Assembly: GCF_018861065.1 (NCBI RefSeq) | Contig: NZ_JAHKQO010000007.1 | Location: 1 to 64,000 of the forward strand | Direction: 5' to 3' | Source of the DNA: Paraglaciecola arctica | Lineage (GTDB): Bacteria; Pseudomonadota; Gammaproteobacteria; Enterobacterales; Alteromonadaceae | DNA length: 64,000 nt | Part shown: piece after piece, positions 28,007 to 37,427 of the stretch | How positions within the stretch are numbered: the first letter of the stretch is position 1 | Layout: each line of letters opens with the position of its first letter | Notes under the pieces: model-generated | The model's input: only the letters and a program-made list of their open reading frames with translations | Database searches by the model: none | What the model was told of the DNA's origin: nothing | Program-made: the position numbers and the translations under genes

Positions 28007-29607
28007 AAGGCTGCAGGTTCACTAATAGGTGTTAGGATCTTGAGCGAATCAAGAAATGTGTTAGGTGTTTTAATGGCTATACCTGAGGGTTCTACATTCT
28101 TTTTCTCGAGAGCGCTTTTGGCTATTTTAGATTGGGGCGGACAAATTCCAGTTTCGGCGTAACCAATAGCCGATGCTAACAACGCCTCATTTTCATCACC
28201 AAGTTGAGCGGAGAAATCATCTGCAATTGAACAACCCGGTAGTTGGTCGTCAAATATTGGAGTGGTGACTGGGATAAAACCATCAGAATACTCACCAAAA
28301 CCCTTAGCATTGACACCTTGAAATTGAATGGTGAAGTAAGTGGTACTGCAATTGTCCGTTGCATAAAACCCAAAGGGTTTGCCACATGTTGTATCGCCGA
28401 TTAATACCACCTCAACATCTATGCCTCGTAAACCATTTATCACCGCTTCACTAGCAGAACAAGTGTTGTCTGTCGCTAAGATGAATACTCTAGTTACCTC
28501 TACTGAAGGTAAAGTGTTGTTTGTTAATGTGTTCGACGTCCAGTCTATTTCTTTAGAGTAAAAAGGCGTAGGTTGTATCGTGTTGCCTGTAATTGGGTCT
28601 TGGGTAGGGTATTTATCATTGAACTGCAAAGTTTCAAAATCTTGATTGTTAGTTTGGGCGCCTCCAGCAACCATATAAGCGACTTGCGAAGCCATGGCTA
28701 GCAGACCCCCACCGTTATACCGTAGGTCGATTATTAGTTCAGTGACACCTTGATCTACAAATGTTTGAAAACCATCAATAAGTGCATCTTGAGCTGTTCT
28801 GATGAACGAATTGAATTGCATATAACCGATTTTACCAGCCGCAGTGTTGAGTACTTTAACATTTTGAACTGGGCGTAATTCGATATTCGCGGATGTTAAA
28901 TTCGTTTCTAACACTTGATTTCCAGCGCTATCGGCAAATACAAAATTAAAAGTTTGCCCGGCATCCGCAGGACTTAAGGCGGCATTGATTTTATCTACAT
29001 CAAGCTGATTGGTTGCGTTAACAAAATCAACGCCATCGATTGTTTTTAATTCGTATCCACGACTGACACCTGCCATGGCGGCAGGGGAGTTGGGTTCTGT
29101 GTAACGTACGATTATACGCCGTGGCGAACTAGTACTCAGGTATTCCCAACTGATGCCGTATCCAGAAGTCACCCCACTTTGAGTACGCTTATTGTATTCT
29201 TGTGTAGATTGCGAAAAATGGAAATTATCTTTATTGGAACCGCTTATCGTTAATTCAGTGGTTTTTAGCTGACTAAAATAGTCTGCTACGGAAAAATTCG
29301 ACGGGTTGTTATCAGCAACTTCGCTGTACCAAAGGTAGGTATCTTCAGTCCAAGAACGAAGCCACATTTTTTCATGCATTGCGGTGCCTTGAGAGTCCAA
29401 GAAGGTATCTCCATTGCTATCGGGACCTGTTCGTGGAGCAGAGCAGAGGTTCTTGTAGTTTGCAGCCTCAGCATACTGGCCAGCTACCCATTCTGGCTCA
29501 TTTGTATTAGGGATGGGGGGCTTCCCGGTATTCGAATCACTGCCACCGCAAGAGGTTAATATAAAACTCATGGTTACAATAAAAATGGCTAATGGTGTTT
29601 GGTTCAT
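28003..29607 (-). CDS. S41-family (tail-specific) serine peptidase lipoprotein with PDZ domain
   Basis: 534 residues. The ATG at 29607 is preferred over one 12 codons upstream because it opens a standard lipoprotein signal with lipobox LTSC. An N-terminal helical region (40-130) is followed by a PDZ domain (about 145-240, PAAMAGVSRGYELKTIDG) and the S41 catalytic domain (about 245-480). The family's catalytic serine is visible in DNTCSASEAV and the lysine in GDTTCGKPFG, so a Ser/Lys dyad is likely. The domain also contains LIIDLRYNGGG. Paired cysteines surround the active site (TC...TCGK...NCS), uncommon in the CtpA/Prc class. Its stop overlaps the next lipoprotein gene. Confidence 0.88.
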   Translation of the reverse strand: MNQTPLAIFIVTMSFILTSCGGSDSNTGKPPIPNTNEPEWVAGQYAEAANYKNLCSAPRTGPDSNGDTFLDSQGTAMHEKMWLRSWTEDTYLWYSEVADNNPSNFSVADYFSQLKTTELTISGSNKDNFHFSQSTQEYNKRTQSGVTSGYGISWEYLSTSSPRRIIVRYTEPNSPAAMAGVSRGYELKTIDGVDFVNATNQLDVDKINAALSPADAGQTFNFVFADSAGNQVLETNLTSANIELRPVQNVKVLNTAAGKIGYMQFNSFIRTAQDALIDGFQTFVDQGVTELIIDLRYNGGGLLAMASQVAYMVAGGAQTNNQDFETLQFNDKYPTQDPITGNTIQPTPFYSKEIDWTSNTLTNNTLPSVEVTRVFILATDNTCSASEAVINGLRGIDVEVVLIGDTTCGKPFGFYATDNCSTTYFTIQFQGVNAKGFGEYSDGFIPVTTPIFDDQLPGCSIADDFSAQLGDENEALLASAIGYAETGICPPQSKIAKSALEKKNVEPSGIAIKTPNTFLDSLKILTPISEPAAL

Positions 29608-29732
29608 AGATACAGTTCTTCTTACGGATATAATTTTTAACAAAGAGTTTTATTGGATTTCTCTGTCATGACTACAAGTAAAAACCTAGATTCGTTTACT
29701 CTGCAAAGAGTGTCAACTGACGAAATATTCGT

Positions 29733-30305
29733 TCAATTAGCTGCTTTCGATTTAATCGCAGAACTTGCGAATTGCGTACCGATCAATGACAGCAAACAGT
29801 ATGCAGTGAAGTAATAAAAACCTTCACCAGCGGCAGATAATGTTTGGGTACTAATGTCCAACGCAATTTTAAAGCCAAATACGCTGAACTGTTCAGTGGT
29901 AGAAGTATCTGCATGGTTGGTAGACATGATTGCTAAAAATATAGCAATGACAAAGACATCAGCCATAGACCATTTACCTATAGACGCGACAAAATTAATA
30001 AGTCTTTTTTCAACTTGCAGAGATTTATTAAAGTAGGCAAAACACAAAAGCAGTGTTTTTAGCAACGGAATGCAAACTGAAAACACAAATATCAATGCGG
30101 CAACCAACAAACGTTGGTCGTCCCATAATTCACTTATGGTCGCCATAATAGATAATTCCTTGTCTATTAACGATGATCTAAGGTCTGAGCCGCTTAACCT
30201 AGCCGCCATTTCCATATTAAATGAAAACATGGTGAGTAAAATACCAGGAAAGAAAAACCCTAGCGCCGCGATGTTTAATGCAAAACCGATATGCTTTTTA
30301 TACAT
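29733..30305 (-). CDS. PqiA-like single-domain membrane protein
   Basis: 190 residues with four membrane helices and the paraquat-inducible protein A signature [17 protein letters not shown] after a cytoplasmic loop. E. coli PqiA has two such domains plus zinc motifs; here there is one domain and no CxxC, and no pqiB-type MCE gene follows. The ATG at 30305 lies inside the end of argR (8-bp overlap, different frame), so translation is probably coupled. PqiA proteins work with MCE proteins in lipid transport between membranes; a role here is inferred from the family only. Confidence 0.8.
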   Translation of the reverse strand: MYKKHIGFALNIAALGFFFPGILLTMFSFNMEMAARLSGSDLRSSLIDKELSIMATISELWDDQRLLVAALIFVFSVCIPLLKTLLLCFAYFNKSLQVEKRLINFVASIGKWSMADVFVIAIFLAIMSTNHADTSTTEQFSVFGFKIALDISTQTLSAAGEGFYYFTAYCLLSLIGTQFASSAIKSKAAN

Positions 30306-30762
30306 TTTCAAACAATGCTTCTACACGTTTACGAGTATCTTCAATCGTTTTAATGTCTGCAGGGGCGATAAAAATTGTGTCGTCTCCAGCAATAGTGCCT
30401 AGCACACCGTCTTTTTTACCCAATGAATCTAACAGACGAGCAATCAACTGAGCTGCACCAGGACTGGTACGAATAATCACCATCACATTGTTGTGTACAA
30501 TATCAAGCACCAACTGCTTAAGCGGGCTTTTTGCCGTTGGCATACCCATTTCAGGAGGTAAACAATAAACCATGTCACCGCGAGCGTTTCGAGTACGAAC
30601 CGCGCCAAATTTGCTCAACATCCGCGAGACTTTGGATTGACTAATATTATCAAACTGCTGGGTTTTTAGGGCTTCGACTATATCGCCTTGAGACCCAAAA
30701 CTTTCGGTTTTCAGGATATTTTTAAATGCTTTTATCAATGCGTCTTGTTTATTGGTGGCCAT
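30298..30762 (-). CDS. argR: Arginine repressor
   Basis: A 154-residue hexameric regulator: N-terminal winged helix ([22 protein letters not shown]) and a C-terminal oligomerisation and arginine-binding domain with [13 protein letters not shown] and [15 protein letters not shown]. It represses arginine biosynthesis and helps resolve plasmid dimers in E. coli. It is divergent from mdh, as in E. coli. No clear pair of ARG boxes was found by eye in the 229-bp gap. Confidence 0.95.
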   Translation of the reverse strand: MATNKQDALIKAFKNILKTESFGSQGDIVEALKTQQFDNISQSKVSRMLSKFGAVRTRNARGDMVYCLPPEMGMPTAKSPLKQLVLDIVHNNVMVIIRTSPGAAQLIARLLDSLGKKDGVLGTIAGDDTIFIAPADIKTIEDTRKRVEALFENV

Positions 30763-30991
30763 ATGCAGCTAATTGCGTGGGTTGATGGAGGTATTTTGCC
30801 GTATTGCTTGGGTTTAAGCAATTTGCCAGCTTAAAGAATGTAAAGAGTATATGATAAAACATAGCTGCCTGTTAAATCTAACCAGACCCTAGTATAATCC
30901 CGCGGTCTAAAATATTGACTAAGAATTATATTTTACCAACCATGTTAGTTTTGATTATTGCAAAGCAGCAAGCTTTTCACAGGAGAGAATC

Positions 30992-31927
30992 ATGAAAATA
31001 GCCGTATTAGGTGCAGCCGGTGGTATCGGCCAAGCGTTGTCATTATTATTAAAAACTCAATTGCCAGCTGGCTCAGAGTTAAATTTGTATGATGTTGCTC
31101 CAGTGGTTCCTGGTGTAGCGGTAGATTTAAGTCACATCCCTACTGATGTGAAAGTACAGGGTTTCGGAAAAGAAGATTTAGCCGATGCGTTGACCGGTTG
31201 TGACATTGTATTGATCCCAGCTGGAGTACCGCGCAAACCAGGTATGGATCGTTCTGATTTATTTAACATCAATGCTGGAATTGTTAGAAATTTAGTTGAT
31301 GCTATTGCTGATAATTGTCCAGAAGCGTGTACTTGTGTGATTACTAACCCAGTTAACACTACAGTTGCTATTGCGGCAGAAGCGTTAAAAGCTAAAGGTG
31401 TTTATAACAAAAATAAACTATTTGGTGTGACGACTCTTGATGTTATTCGTTCAGAAACATTTGTAGGTAACCTGAAGGGATTAAACCCTGCTAACGTGCA
31501 TGTGCCTGTAATTGGCGGACACTCTGGTACCACTATTTTACCTCTTTTATCTCAAGTAAAAGGTGTGGAGTTCACAGATGAAGAAGTCTCAAGTTTAACT
31601 ACTCGTATCCAAAACGCGGGTACTGAAGTTGTTGAAGCAAAAGCTGGTGGCGGATCCGCGACACTTTCTATGGGTCAAGCTGCAGCAAGATTCTGCTTGT
31701 CTTTAGTAGACGCCATGCGCGGTGAAAACGTAGTTGAATATACTTATGTTGAAACCAACAGCGACGATGCTGAATTTTTCTCTCACCCAGTACGTTTAGG
31801 TAAAAATGGCGTAGAAGAAATTTTATCTTACGGCGAGCTAAGTGAGTTTGAAGAAAACGCTAAACAAGCTATGTTGGATGGTTTACGTGGTGATATCGCT
31901 TTAGGCGTTGAATTTGTAAAAGGTTAA
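30992..31927 (+). CDS. mdh: NAD-dependent malate dehydrogenase
   Basis: 311 residues, the usual length of the E. coli type enzyme, which interconverts malate and oxaloacetate in the citric acid cycle. The Rossmann motif [16 protein letters not shown], substrate arginines ([12 protein letters not shown]), the NPVNTT strand and the catalytic [10 protein letters not shown] are all present. CAGGAGAG precedes the ATG. It is monocistronic, with a terminator at 31967. Confidence 0.97.
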   Translation: MKIAVLGAAGGIGQALSLLLKTQLPAGSELNLYDVAPVVPGVAVDLSHIPTDVKVQGFGKEDLADALTGCDIVLIPAGVPRKPGMDRSDLFNINAGIVRNLVDAIADNCPEACTCVITNPVNTTVAIAAEALKAKGVYNKNKLFGVTTLDVIRSETFVGNLKGLNPANVHVPVIGGHSGTTILPLLSQVKGVEFTDEEVSSLTTRIQNAGTEVVEAKAGGGSATLSMGQAAARFCLSLVDAMRGENVVEYTYVETNSDDAEFFSHPVRLGKNGVEEILSYGELSEFEENAKQAMLDGLRGDIALGVEFVKG

Positions 31928-31966
31928 AGATTAGTTTTTACTGATTTACTAATTTGATGCAATAAC

Positions 31967-32004
31967 AAAAAGCCCCTTAAAGAAGTACCTAAGGGGCTTT
32001 TTTT
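31967..32004 (+). terminator. Terminator of mdh, bidirectional
   Basis: The stem AAAAAGCCCCTTA pairs with TAAGGGGCTTTTT around a 10-nt loop, followed by more T. It lies 40 bp past mdh and 50 bp past the convergent DUF2726 gene, so it probably serves both. Confidence 0.92.
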
Positions 32005-32053
32005 ACGTCCAAATATATTGATTAACAATCAATTAGTCATTGTTACCTGGCTA

Positions 32054-32674
32054 CTAAGCAGCAGCTACAGGGCGACTTGGTACAGTTTTATTAGTCTGAA
32101 TTGGCCTAGTTGGTTTAGATTGTCTTGCTAACGCAGATGCCAATTTTCCGCCACTTTGTGATGTTGGAGCGGTTAATTGTTTTAACTTAGGTTTAGGCAG
32201 CTTAGCCTGAATACATTCTCTGATGTCTAGCGCTTTGTAACCTGATCGCACTTTGATTCTCACGTGCGGAATATGAGCTGCATCAAGTGCACCGCTTACA
32301 TAAAAATCTCGCTGGCTCTTATATCCATCTTTTCCACTATTGTGGACTAAATCTATCGCAAGTATTGGTGTCATATCTTTTTTGGAGCAAAGCACAAAAT
32401 CTAAATGTTTGCTGCCGGCTCGTGAAGCGGCATTTTTGATAGTTTTTTTATCTGCATTTTGGTGGATAGTTAAGATATCGCTCATCTTTACTCTGCATAA
32501 AATACGAAACTCATTCCCTACAGCTTCTTCGATAAGCTCTAAAAACGTACGCTCAACAGGGGTGAACAAGTTGCCTTTCTTTCTAAAAGGAAAGGTTAAA
32601 CCTGGTTCATTAAGTTTCATTGCGCCTACTGCTACTATAATAAGTAACATCATCAAAACAATTGCTAGTTCCAC
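32054..32674 (-). CDS. Membrane-anchored DUF2726 protein
   Basis: About 206 residues. The GTG at 32674 has GGAGG four bases upstream and is preferred to a TTG six codons earlier that lacks a binding site. An N-terminal membrane helix (AIVLMMLLIIVAVGA) is followed by a DUF2726 domain: ERTFLELIEEAVGNEFRILCRVKMSDIL, HLDFVLCSKKDMTPILAIDL and a RDFYVSGALDAAHIPHVRI strand. The D...DL pattern resembles nuclease-like folds, which suggests but does not prove a nucleic-acid role. The C-terminus is Pro/Ser/Arg-rich. No operon partner. Confidence 0.8.
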   Translation of the reverse strand: MELAIVLMMLLIIVAVGAMKLNEPGLTFPFRKKGNLFTPVERTFLELIEEAVGNEFRILCRVKMSDILTIHQNADKKTIKNAASRAGSKHLDFVLCSKKDMTPILAIDLVHNSGKDGYKSQRDFYVSGALDAAHIPHVRIKVRSGYKALDIRECIQAKLPKPKLKQLTAPTSQSGGKLASALARQSKPTRPIQTNKTVPSRPVAAA

Positions 32675-32816
32675 TTTGCCTCCAAAAGTCAATGTCGGAA
32701 AATTGACTCAGTATTAATCTTTCTCCTAACTAAGCAAAGAAAGTGCCAATGAGTGGTAGAGAAGGGCTTCAATGATGTGGATTAGGAGTGGATCTATATT
32801 TCTGTCGTTTTTAACT

Positions 32817-33290
32817 TTAACCAGCCGATTTTATTAGGATATCTATTTGACTACCTTGGCCATCTTTGGAGATCACAACTATTTGTTGCCCATTTGAATA
32901 TTGCAGTACTATGCGGCCATTGAGCATTTTCTCTTGTTCAGCTTGACCCATTTGGGAGATATAAAAATCCTTTGCACTTTGCTGATTACTGATTGCGAAG
33001 TAGGACATGCTTGCAGGTAACCCGTGGTCAAATAACTGACAAAATTTGGCATTGGGGTATAGAGGTAAACTAAAGAAATCCGCCGGGCACATCGGGCTAG
33101 ACGTTTGGGTTGTAGTAGTCGATTCTGAGTCACTAGCAGTTAGTTTTTCTGGCTCGGACGGTTGTGATTCCACCACCTCTGATTGTGCTTGCAACGCCAC
33201 GGTATCTGTTACTGTATAGTCTTGAGCCTGCAATGTTATGCTAGTTAAAGCAGTCAACAAGATTGAACTTTTCAATTTAAAATTTAACAA
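32817..33290 (-). CDS. Uncharacterised secreted protein
   Basis: 157 residues starting at TTG with GGGGA about 7 nt upstream. A signal peptide ends near LQAQ, followed by a Ser/Thr/Glu-rich linker (25-70) and a compact domain with two cysteines (MCPADFF, AKFCQLF) that might bond to each other. The C-terminal part (YSNGQQIVVISKDGQGSQIDILI) looks beta-rich. No family is recognised. Confidence 0.6.
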   Translation of the reverse strand: MLNFKLKSSILLTALTSITLQAQDYTVTDTVALQAQSEVVESQPSEPEKLTASDSESTTTTQTSSPMCPADFFSLPLYPNAKFCQLFDHGLPASMSYFAISNQQSAKDFYISQMGQAEQEKMLNGRIVLQYSNGQQIVVISKDGQGSQIDILIKSAG

Positions 33291-33385
33291 ACAACTATCC
33301 CCGTGTTAACGCTTTTGTTTACTATAGAAGTTCATAACCTTAGCAGCAAGGCAATTCAGGTGAGCAAAGGTATGTTTGCCCGTGA

Positions 33386-33925
33386 ATGAGTATAGAAATG
33401 ATAAAATTTTGTTTAGATTACTTACGACTTATACTTTTTTGTAGCGGGTTGTTAATCGGTATTCAAGTTCCTGCAGTGGTTGATCAATACGAAAAACGGG
33501 TCGATGCCCGTTTATCAGAAGCGTTACAAATTTTTGCTGGGTTCCAACAAACAGCTGATCGTTATTTTGGTGGTAACGTCGAGGAGCTCGTTAAACATTA
33601 TGAAAGTAGCGAAGACCTTGTTTTTAATGATGATGCCCGAAACATTCGTTTTATCTCTGATCGCGTGGCCACACTACAACAAGAAGCCCAGTCTCTGCAG
33701 CAACAAGCACTTTGGCGAGTGTTACATGTTGTCACATCAGCAGATAAACAAATTATTCAACAGACCATGGAACAATATAGCTATATGATCCTTATCGACC
33801 CTCAAGCCTTGATTTGGGGCATAGTCTGCGGTTTTTTGATTACCATTGGGTTGGAAGCAGTGCTACATCTTTTGGGTTTTTGTTTGCTGTGTTTTCGCCC
33901 CCATAAACACAGTCCTAATAATTGA
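33386..33925 (+). CDS. DUF2937 family inner membrane protein
   Basis: 179 residues (175 if the second ATG at 33398 is used; neither has a convincing ribosome-binding site). Two membrane helices, one near the N-terminus (YLRLILFCSGLLIGIQVP) and one near the C-terminus (LIWGIVCGFLITIGLEAVLH), flank a helical region of about 110 residues. The opening VPAVVDQYEKRVDARLSEA matches DUF2937, a gammaproteobacterial family of unknown function. A cysteine- and histidine-bearing tail follows the second helix. Confidence 0.75.
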   Translation: MSIEMIKFCLDYLRLILFCSGLLIGIQVPAVVDQYEKRVDARLSEALQIFAGFQQTADRYFGGNVEELVKHYESSEDLVFNDDARNIRFISDRVATLQQEAQSLQQQALWRVLHVVTSADKQIIQQTMEQYSYMILIDPQALIWGIVCGFLITIGLEAVLHLLGFCLLCFRPHKHSPNN

Positions 33926-34013
33926 ATTCAATGCAATATCCTTAAAGGGATAAGATATGGTTATTCCAAGTTAATTGAGTCACGTGTGGATTTAGGTGAT
34001 TGGTCATCTAAAG

Positions 34014-34167
34014 TAACCTGAACTCGGGATAACCAACGCCTGTAAGCGACGCTATTTTTGTTCTTACCCCAAATTGACCGTTAATAAGTATCGATGAAGT
34101 TCGTATCTCATTGAAATTTAATTAAATTTTTTTTGTTGTCGACATTTCTTATCCCGAGCTAAGGTTA
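34014..34167. repeat. 154-bp inverted-repeat element, MITE or repeat-like
   Basis: Two 19-bp arms (TAACCTGAACTCGGGATAA at 34014-34032 and its near-complement at 34149-34167, 17 of 19 matching) enclose about 116 bp without coding potential. It fills most of the 368-bp gap between the DUF2937 gene and the FrnE-like gene. No transposase or clear target duplication is seen. It could be a miniature transposable element or an extragenic repeat; multiple copies in the genome would be needed to settle this. Confidence 0.5.
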
Positions 34168-34293
34168 AAGTAGCTGAAAGCCATAGGTGATGAATGGCTA
34201 ATACTTCGCTACATGGCCTTGACTAACACAGTTTACTGCCCCACATCTACTCGTTATAAACTTCAATCTTGCGCTAAATAATGTGGTGGTTCT

Positions 34294-34938
34294 ATGAATA
34301 AAAATCTAACAATCGATATTGTGTCTGACGTATCTTGTCCTTGGTGTATTATCGGATACCAAGCCTTGAATCAGGCTCTGTCAAATTTAGCTCCTGATAT
34401 TCAAGCTGATATTACTTGGAGACCTTTTGAGCTTAATCCTCAAATGCCAAAAGAAGGTCAAGAGATTACCGAGCATATTACCCAAAAATACGGCATCAGC
34501 GAACAACAAGCTGAAGAAAACCGCGCCGCAATTAAAGAGCGTGGCCTGTCTGTTGGTTATGAATTTGGTAACCGTGGAGGTGGCCGTATTTACAATACTT
34601 TTGATGCACACCGTTTATTGCATTGGGCTCATGAATTTGGCAAACAAACTGAACTTAAATTGGCGTTGTTTAATTTGTATTTTCAACAAAATAGTAACCC
34701 TAGCGATCATCAGCAATTACTAGCGGTGGTTAAAAATATTGGACTAGATGTGACTGAGGCCAAACAAGTTTTGGATTCAGATAAATATACAACTGAAGTA
34801 AGAAAACAACAGCAACATTATCAATCTGCAGGGGTGCATTCAGTTCCTGCAGTGATAGTGAACAATAAACACTTAATTAGTGGTGGTCAGCCTACAGAAG
34901 TGTTTCAAACAGCCTTAAAGCAAATAGCGGCTGAATAA
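34294..34938 (+). CDS. DsbA-family oxidoreductase, FrnE-like
   Basis: A 214-residue cytoplasmic protein without a signal peptide. The thioredoxin-fold redox site is SCPWC (Cys15, Cys18), with a helical insertion typical of the FrnE/2-hydroxychromene isomerase branch, and a cis-proline loop HSVPAVIVNN. NRGGGRIYNTFDAHRLLHWA is a family hallmark. FrnE-type proteins act as disulphide oxidoreductases or in small-molecule metabolism; the substrate is not known. A hairpin follows at 34971. Confidence 0.9.
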   Translation: MNKNLTIDIVSDVSCPWCIIGYQALNQALSNLAPDIQADITWRPFELNPQMPKEGQEITEHITQKYGISEQQAEENRAAIKERGLSVGYEFGNRGGGRIYNTFDAHRLLHWAHEFGKQTELKLALFNLYFQQNSNPSDHQQLLAVVKNIGLDVTEAKQVLDSDKYTTEVRKQQQHYQSAGVHSVPAVIVNNKHLISGGQPTEVFQTALKQIAAE

Positions 34939-34970
34939 CGGATTTTTAACGTTACCTGATTTGGCGGATT

Positions 34971-35009
34971 CACTCTATTTACCCGATAGCCTCATGGGCA
35001 AATAGAGTG
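34971..35009. terminator. Hairpin between the convergent frnE-like and M3 peptidase genes
   Basis: CACTCTATTT pairs perfectly with AAATAGAGTG, with a further CCC/GGG inside the loop. It lies between convergent stop codons at 34938 and 35026. T tails are poor, so it is a moderate candidate for bidirectional termination. Confidence 0.6.
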
Positions 35010-35025
35010 TGTTGCTGTATTTAAG

Positions 35026-37194
35026 TTACTTGTTAACTGGGAAACCTCTGTCACGCATTAATGCTTCAACTTTAGCATCACGTCCTCGGAATAAACGGTA
35101 GGCCTCAGCCGGCTCCATTGCGTTGCGGATAGAAAACAAGTGATCAACTAGTTTCTTACTCAGCTCTTTATCATAAAAACCACCCGGCGCTTCTGCAAAG
35201 GCTTCAGCCGCGTCAGAAGTGAGAACTTCTGCCCACATATAGCCGTAGTAACCGGATGAATAACCTTCACTAGAAAACACATGTCCAAATTGAGTACTGC
35301 GATGACGCATGACGACTTCTTGTGGCATACCCAGTGCGGCTAATTGTTCTTTTTCAAAAGCTTGGGGTTCGATTTCGGCAGGATCTGTAGTGTGGTACAA
35401 CAAATCCATAATAGCTGACGCCATATACTCGGTTGTTTTAAAACCTTCGTTAAAGGTGGCGGCTTTTTCGATTTTGGTTACCAATTCAGCGGGGATGGGT
35501 TCGCCAGTTTTGTAATGGACTAGATAATTGTTGATCACCTCATCTGTTGTTAACCATCGCTCTAACAATTGCGATTGAAACTCAGTGTAGTCTCGTACCC
35601 CAGAGTGCGAAGTTGGGTAAGCCACAGTGGCTGACAAGAAATGTAAGGCATGACCAAATTCGTGGAAATAGGTTTCAGCGTCGTCCCAAGATATTAAAGT
35701 GGGTTGACCTTCAGAACCTTTAACAAAGTTAGAATTGTTTGAAGAAAGAACCGTCTTTTTACCGTCAAATGTTGTATGGCTACGGTAGGTAGTTGCCCAA
35801 GCTCCAGAGCGTTTTCCTTTGCGGCCAAATGGATCAAGATACCAAAGTCCAACGTGTGCACCTGAGGTTTTATCTGTTACTTCCCAGACTTTAACGTCTT
35901 CATGAAATACTGGAACCGAACCTTCTGGTACTGGCCTGAAATCAAAGTTAAATATGCGACCAGCCACATAAAACATTGCATCGCGTAATTTATGCAATTG
36001 TAAATATTGTTTTACTTCATCAGAATCAAGCGAGTATTTGTCTTTACGAACCTTCTCTGCATAATAGCGATAGTCCCATGGCGCGATCTTAAAGTTTGCA
36101 CCTTGTGCATCAGCAATCGCTTGCATATCTGCCACTTCTTCTTCAACACGGGCTATTGCCGCTGGCCATACTTGTTTCATTAAATTCATGGCGCTTTCCG
36201 GGTTTTTAGCCATGCGGTCTTCTAAGCGCCACTGTGAATAATTATCGTAACCAAGCAGTGCAACACGCTCATCACGTAACCTAAGGATTTGTTTGATGAG
36301 TTCGTTATTATCGAATTCATCACCATTATTTGCGCGGCTGTAATAGGTTTTCCAAACCTTTTCTCTTAGTTCTCGTTCGTCGGAGTAAGTTAAAAATGGG
36401 TCCATAGATGAACGAGAGTTAGTAATTGCATACTGGCCTTCCTTTCCTAGGGCTTTTGCGGCGTTAGCTGCAGCTGAAATTAACGATTCTGAGAGACCCG
36501 CTAACTGCTTCTCACTTAAAAACAATGCATAATTTTCTTCGTCAGCGAGCACATTGTTGGCGAACTGAGTTTGTAAGCCTGCCAATTCTTGGTTGATTTC
36601 GGCATAGCGTATTTTCGCTTCTCCTGACAAGGTTGCGCCATTTCGAGCATAACTATTGTAGGTAAGCCATGTGATGCGCTGCTCTTCGCTGTTAAGGGTT
36701 TTTAGTTCTGCACTTCGATACACGGTTTTTATCTTATCGAAGAGTTTCTGGTTACCTATGATGCTTGAATTAAAAGCAGAGATCTTTGGCACCATTTCTT
36801 TTTGAATAGCTCGAAATTCAGGACTATTCAAGTTTGAACTCCAAATGCCCCAATATTTATAGACTCTACTTAATTCGTCGCCAGATTTTTCTAAAGCGGC
36901 TATGGTGTTTTGAAAGTTAGCTGGTTCAGGGTTATTAACTATCGCCTCTATTTCGGCCAATTTCAGAGCCATGCCTTTTTCTAAGGCAGGTTTAAGATCT
37001 GCTAAGTCCATCTTATCAAACGCAGGTACACCGCCATATGGGCCGGTAAACTCTGCTAGCAGTGGATTGGATTGTTGGGTCTTTTCTTCGACTGTGGTTT
37101 GTGTTGTTTTAGACTGTGGAGTGGGGTTTTCGCTACAAGCACTTAAAGCCACTATCAGCGCACTACTTAATAGCGTTGCTAGTTTAGTATTCAT
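35026..37194 (-). CDS. dcp: M3-family zinc peptidase lipoprotein (peptidyl-dipeptidase Dcp-like)
   Basis: 722 residues. The ATG at 37194 is chosen because it opens a lipoprotein signal (SALIVALSAC); a longer frame starting 37 codons earlier has no such feature. The catalytic zinc site is HEFGH in ETYFHEFGHALH, and the ligand glutamate downstream and YSSGYYGYMWAEVL match the M3 family. Overall length and sequence fit Dcp, which removes C-terminal dipeptides, but the E. coli enzyme lacks a lipid anchor, so this one acts outside the cytoplasm. It is monocistronic and shares a divergent promoter region with the gene at 37428. Confidence 0.9.
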   Translation of the reverse strand: MNTKLATLLSSALIVALSACSENPTPQSKTTQTTVEEKTQQSNPLLAEFTGPYGGVPAFDKMDLADLKPALEKGMALKLAEIEAIVNNPEPANFQNTIAALEKSGDELSRVYKYWGIWSSNLNSPEFRAIQKEMVPKISAFNSSIIGNQKLFDKIKTVYRSAELKTLNSEEQRITWLTYNSYARNGATLSGEAKIRYAEINQELAGLQTQFANNVLADEENYALFLSEKQLAGLSESLISAAANAAKALGKEGQYAITNSRSSMDPFLTYSDERELREKVWKTYYSRANNGDEFDNNELIKQILRLRDERVALLGYDNYSQWRLEDRMAKNPESAMNLMKQVWPAAIARVEEEVADMQAIADAQGANFKIAPWDYRYYAEKVRKDKYSLDSDEVKQYLQLHKLRDAMFYVAGRIFNFDFRPVPEGSVPVFHEDVKVWEVTDKTSGAHVGLWYLDPFGRKGKRSGAWATTYRSHTTFDGKKTVLSSNNSNFVKGSEGQPTLISWDDAETYFHEFGHALHFLSATVAYPTSHSGVRDYTEFQSQLLERWLTTDEVINNYLVHYKTGEPIPAELVTKIEKAATFNEGFKTTEYMASAIMDLLYHTTDPAEIEPQAFEKEQLAALGMPQEVVMRHRSTQFGHVFSSEGYSSGYYGYMWAEVLTSDAAEAFAEAPGGFYDKELSKKLVDHLFSIRNAMEPAEAYRLFRGRDAKVEALMRDRGFPVNK

Positions 37195-37342
37195 TATTTT
37201 CTGCCTAGTAAATTTTATATTTATGATTAATTTCGTTAGTTCGTCTCTAACTAGCGGCAGAGTGTAAAGTTCTGGCATCAAAGTACAAGAGGGATAAGCG
37301 GTCATTGACTTAGTTATGAGTATTAAATTTGGTATGTTTTTT

Positions 37343-37366
37343 TATACCCAAATAGCCTTGGGTATA
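37343..37366. promoter_or_regulatory. Palindromic operator-like site
   Basis: A perfect 9-bp dyad, TATACCCAA and TTGGGTATA with a 6-bp spacer, lies between two divergent genes (dcp 149 bp away, outer-membrane-type protein 62 bp away). This size and symmetry suit a dimeric repressor site. The regulator is unknown and no second copy was noticed in the window. Confidence 0.45.
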
Positions 37367-37427
37367 CGGTATTGATACCTAAACTAGGTAAAGTATTAGA
37401 CTAGACAAGCCCAAGTTGAGCCTTGAT

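Noticed and set aside
30880-30960. Possible ARG box between argR and mdh
   Set aside because: The best match (TTGACTAAGAATTATA region) lacks the symmetric TGAAT/ATTCA halves and no second box lies beside it.
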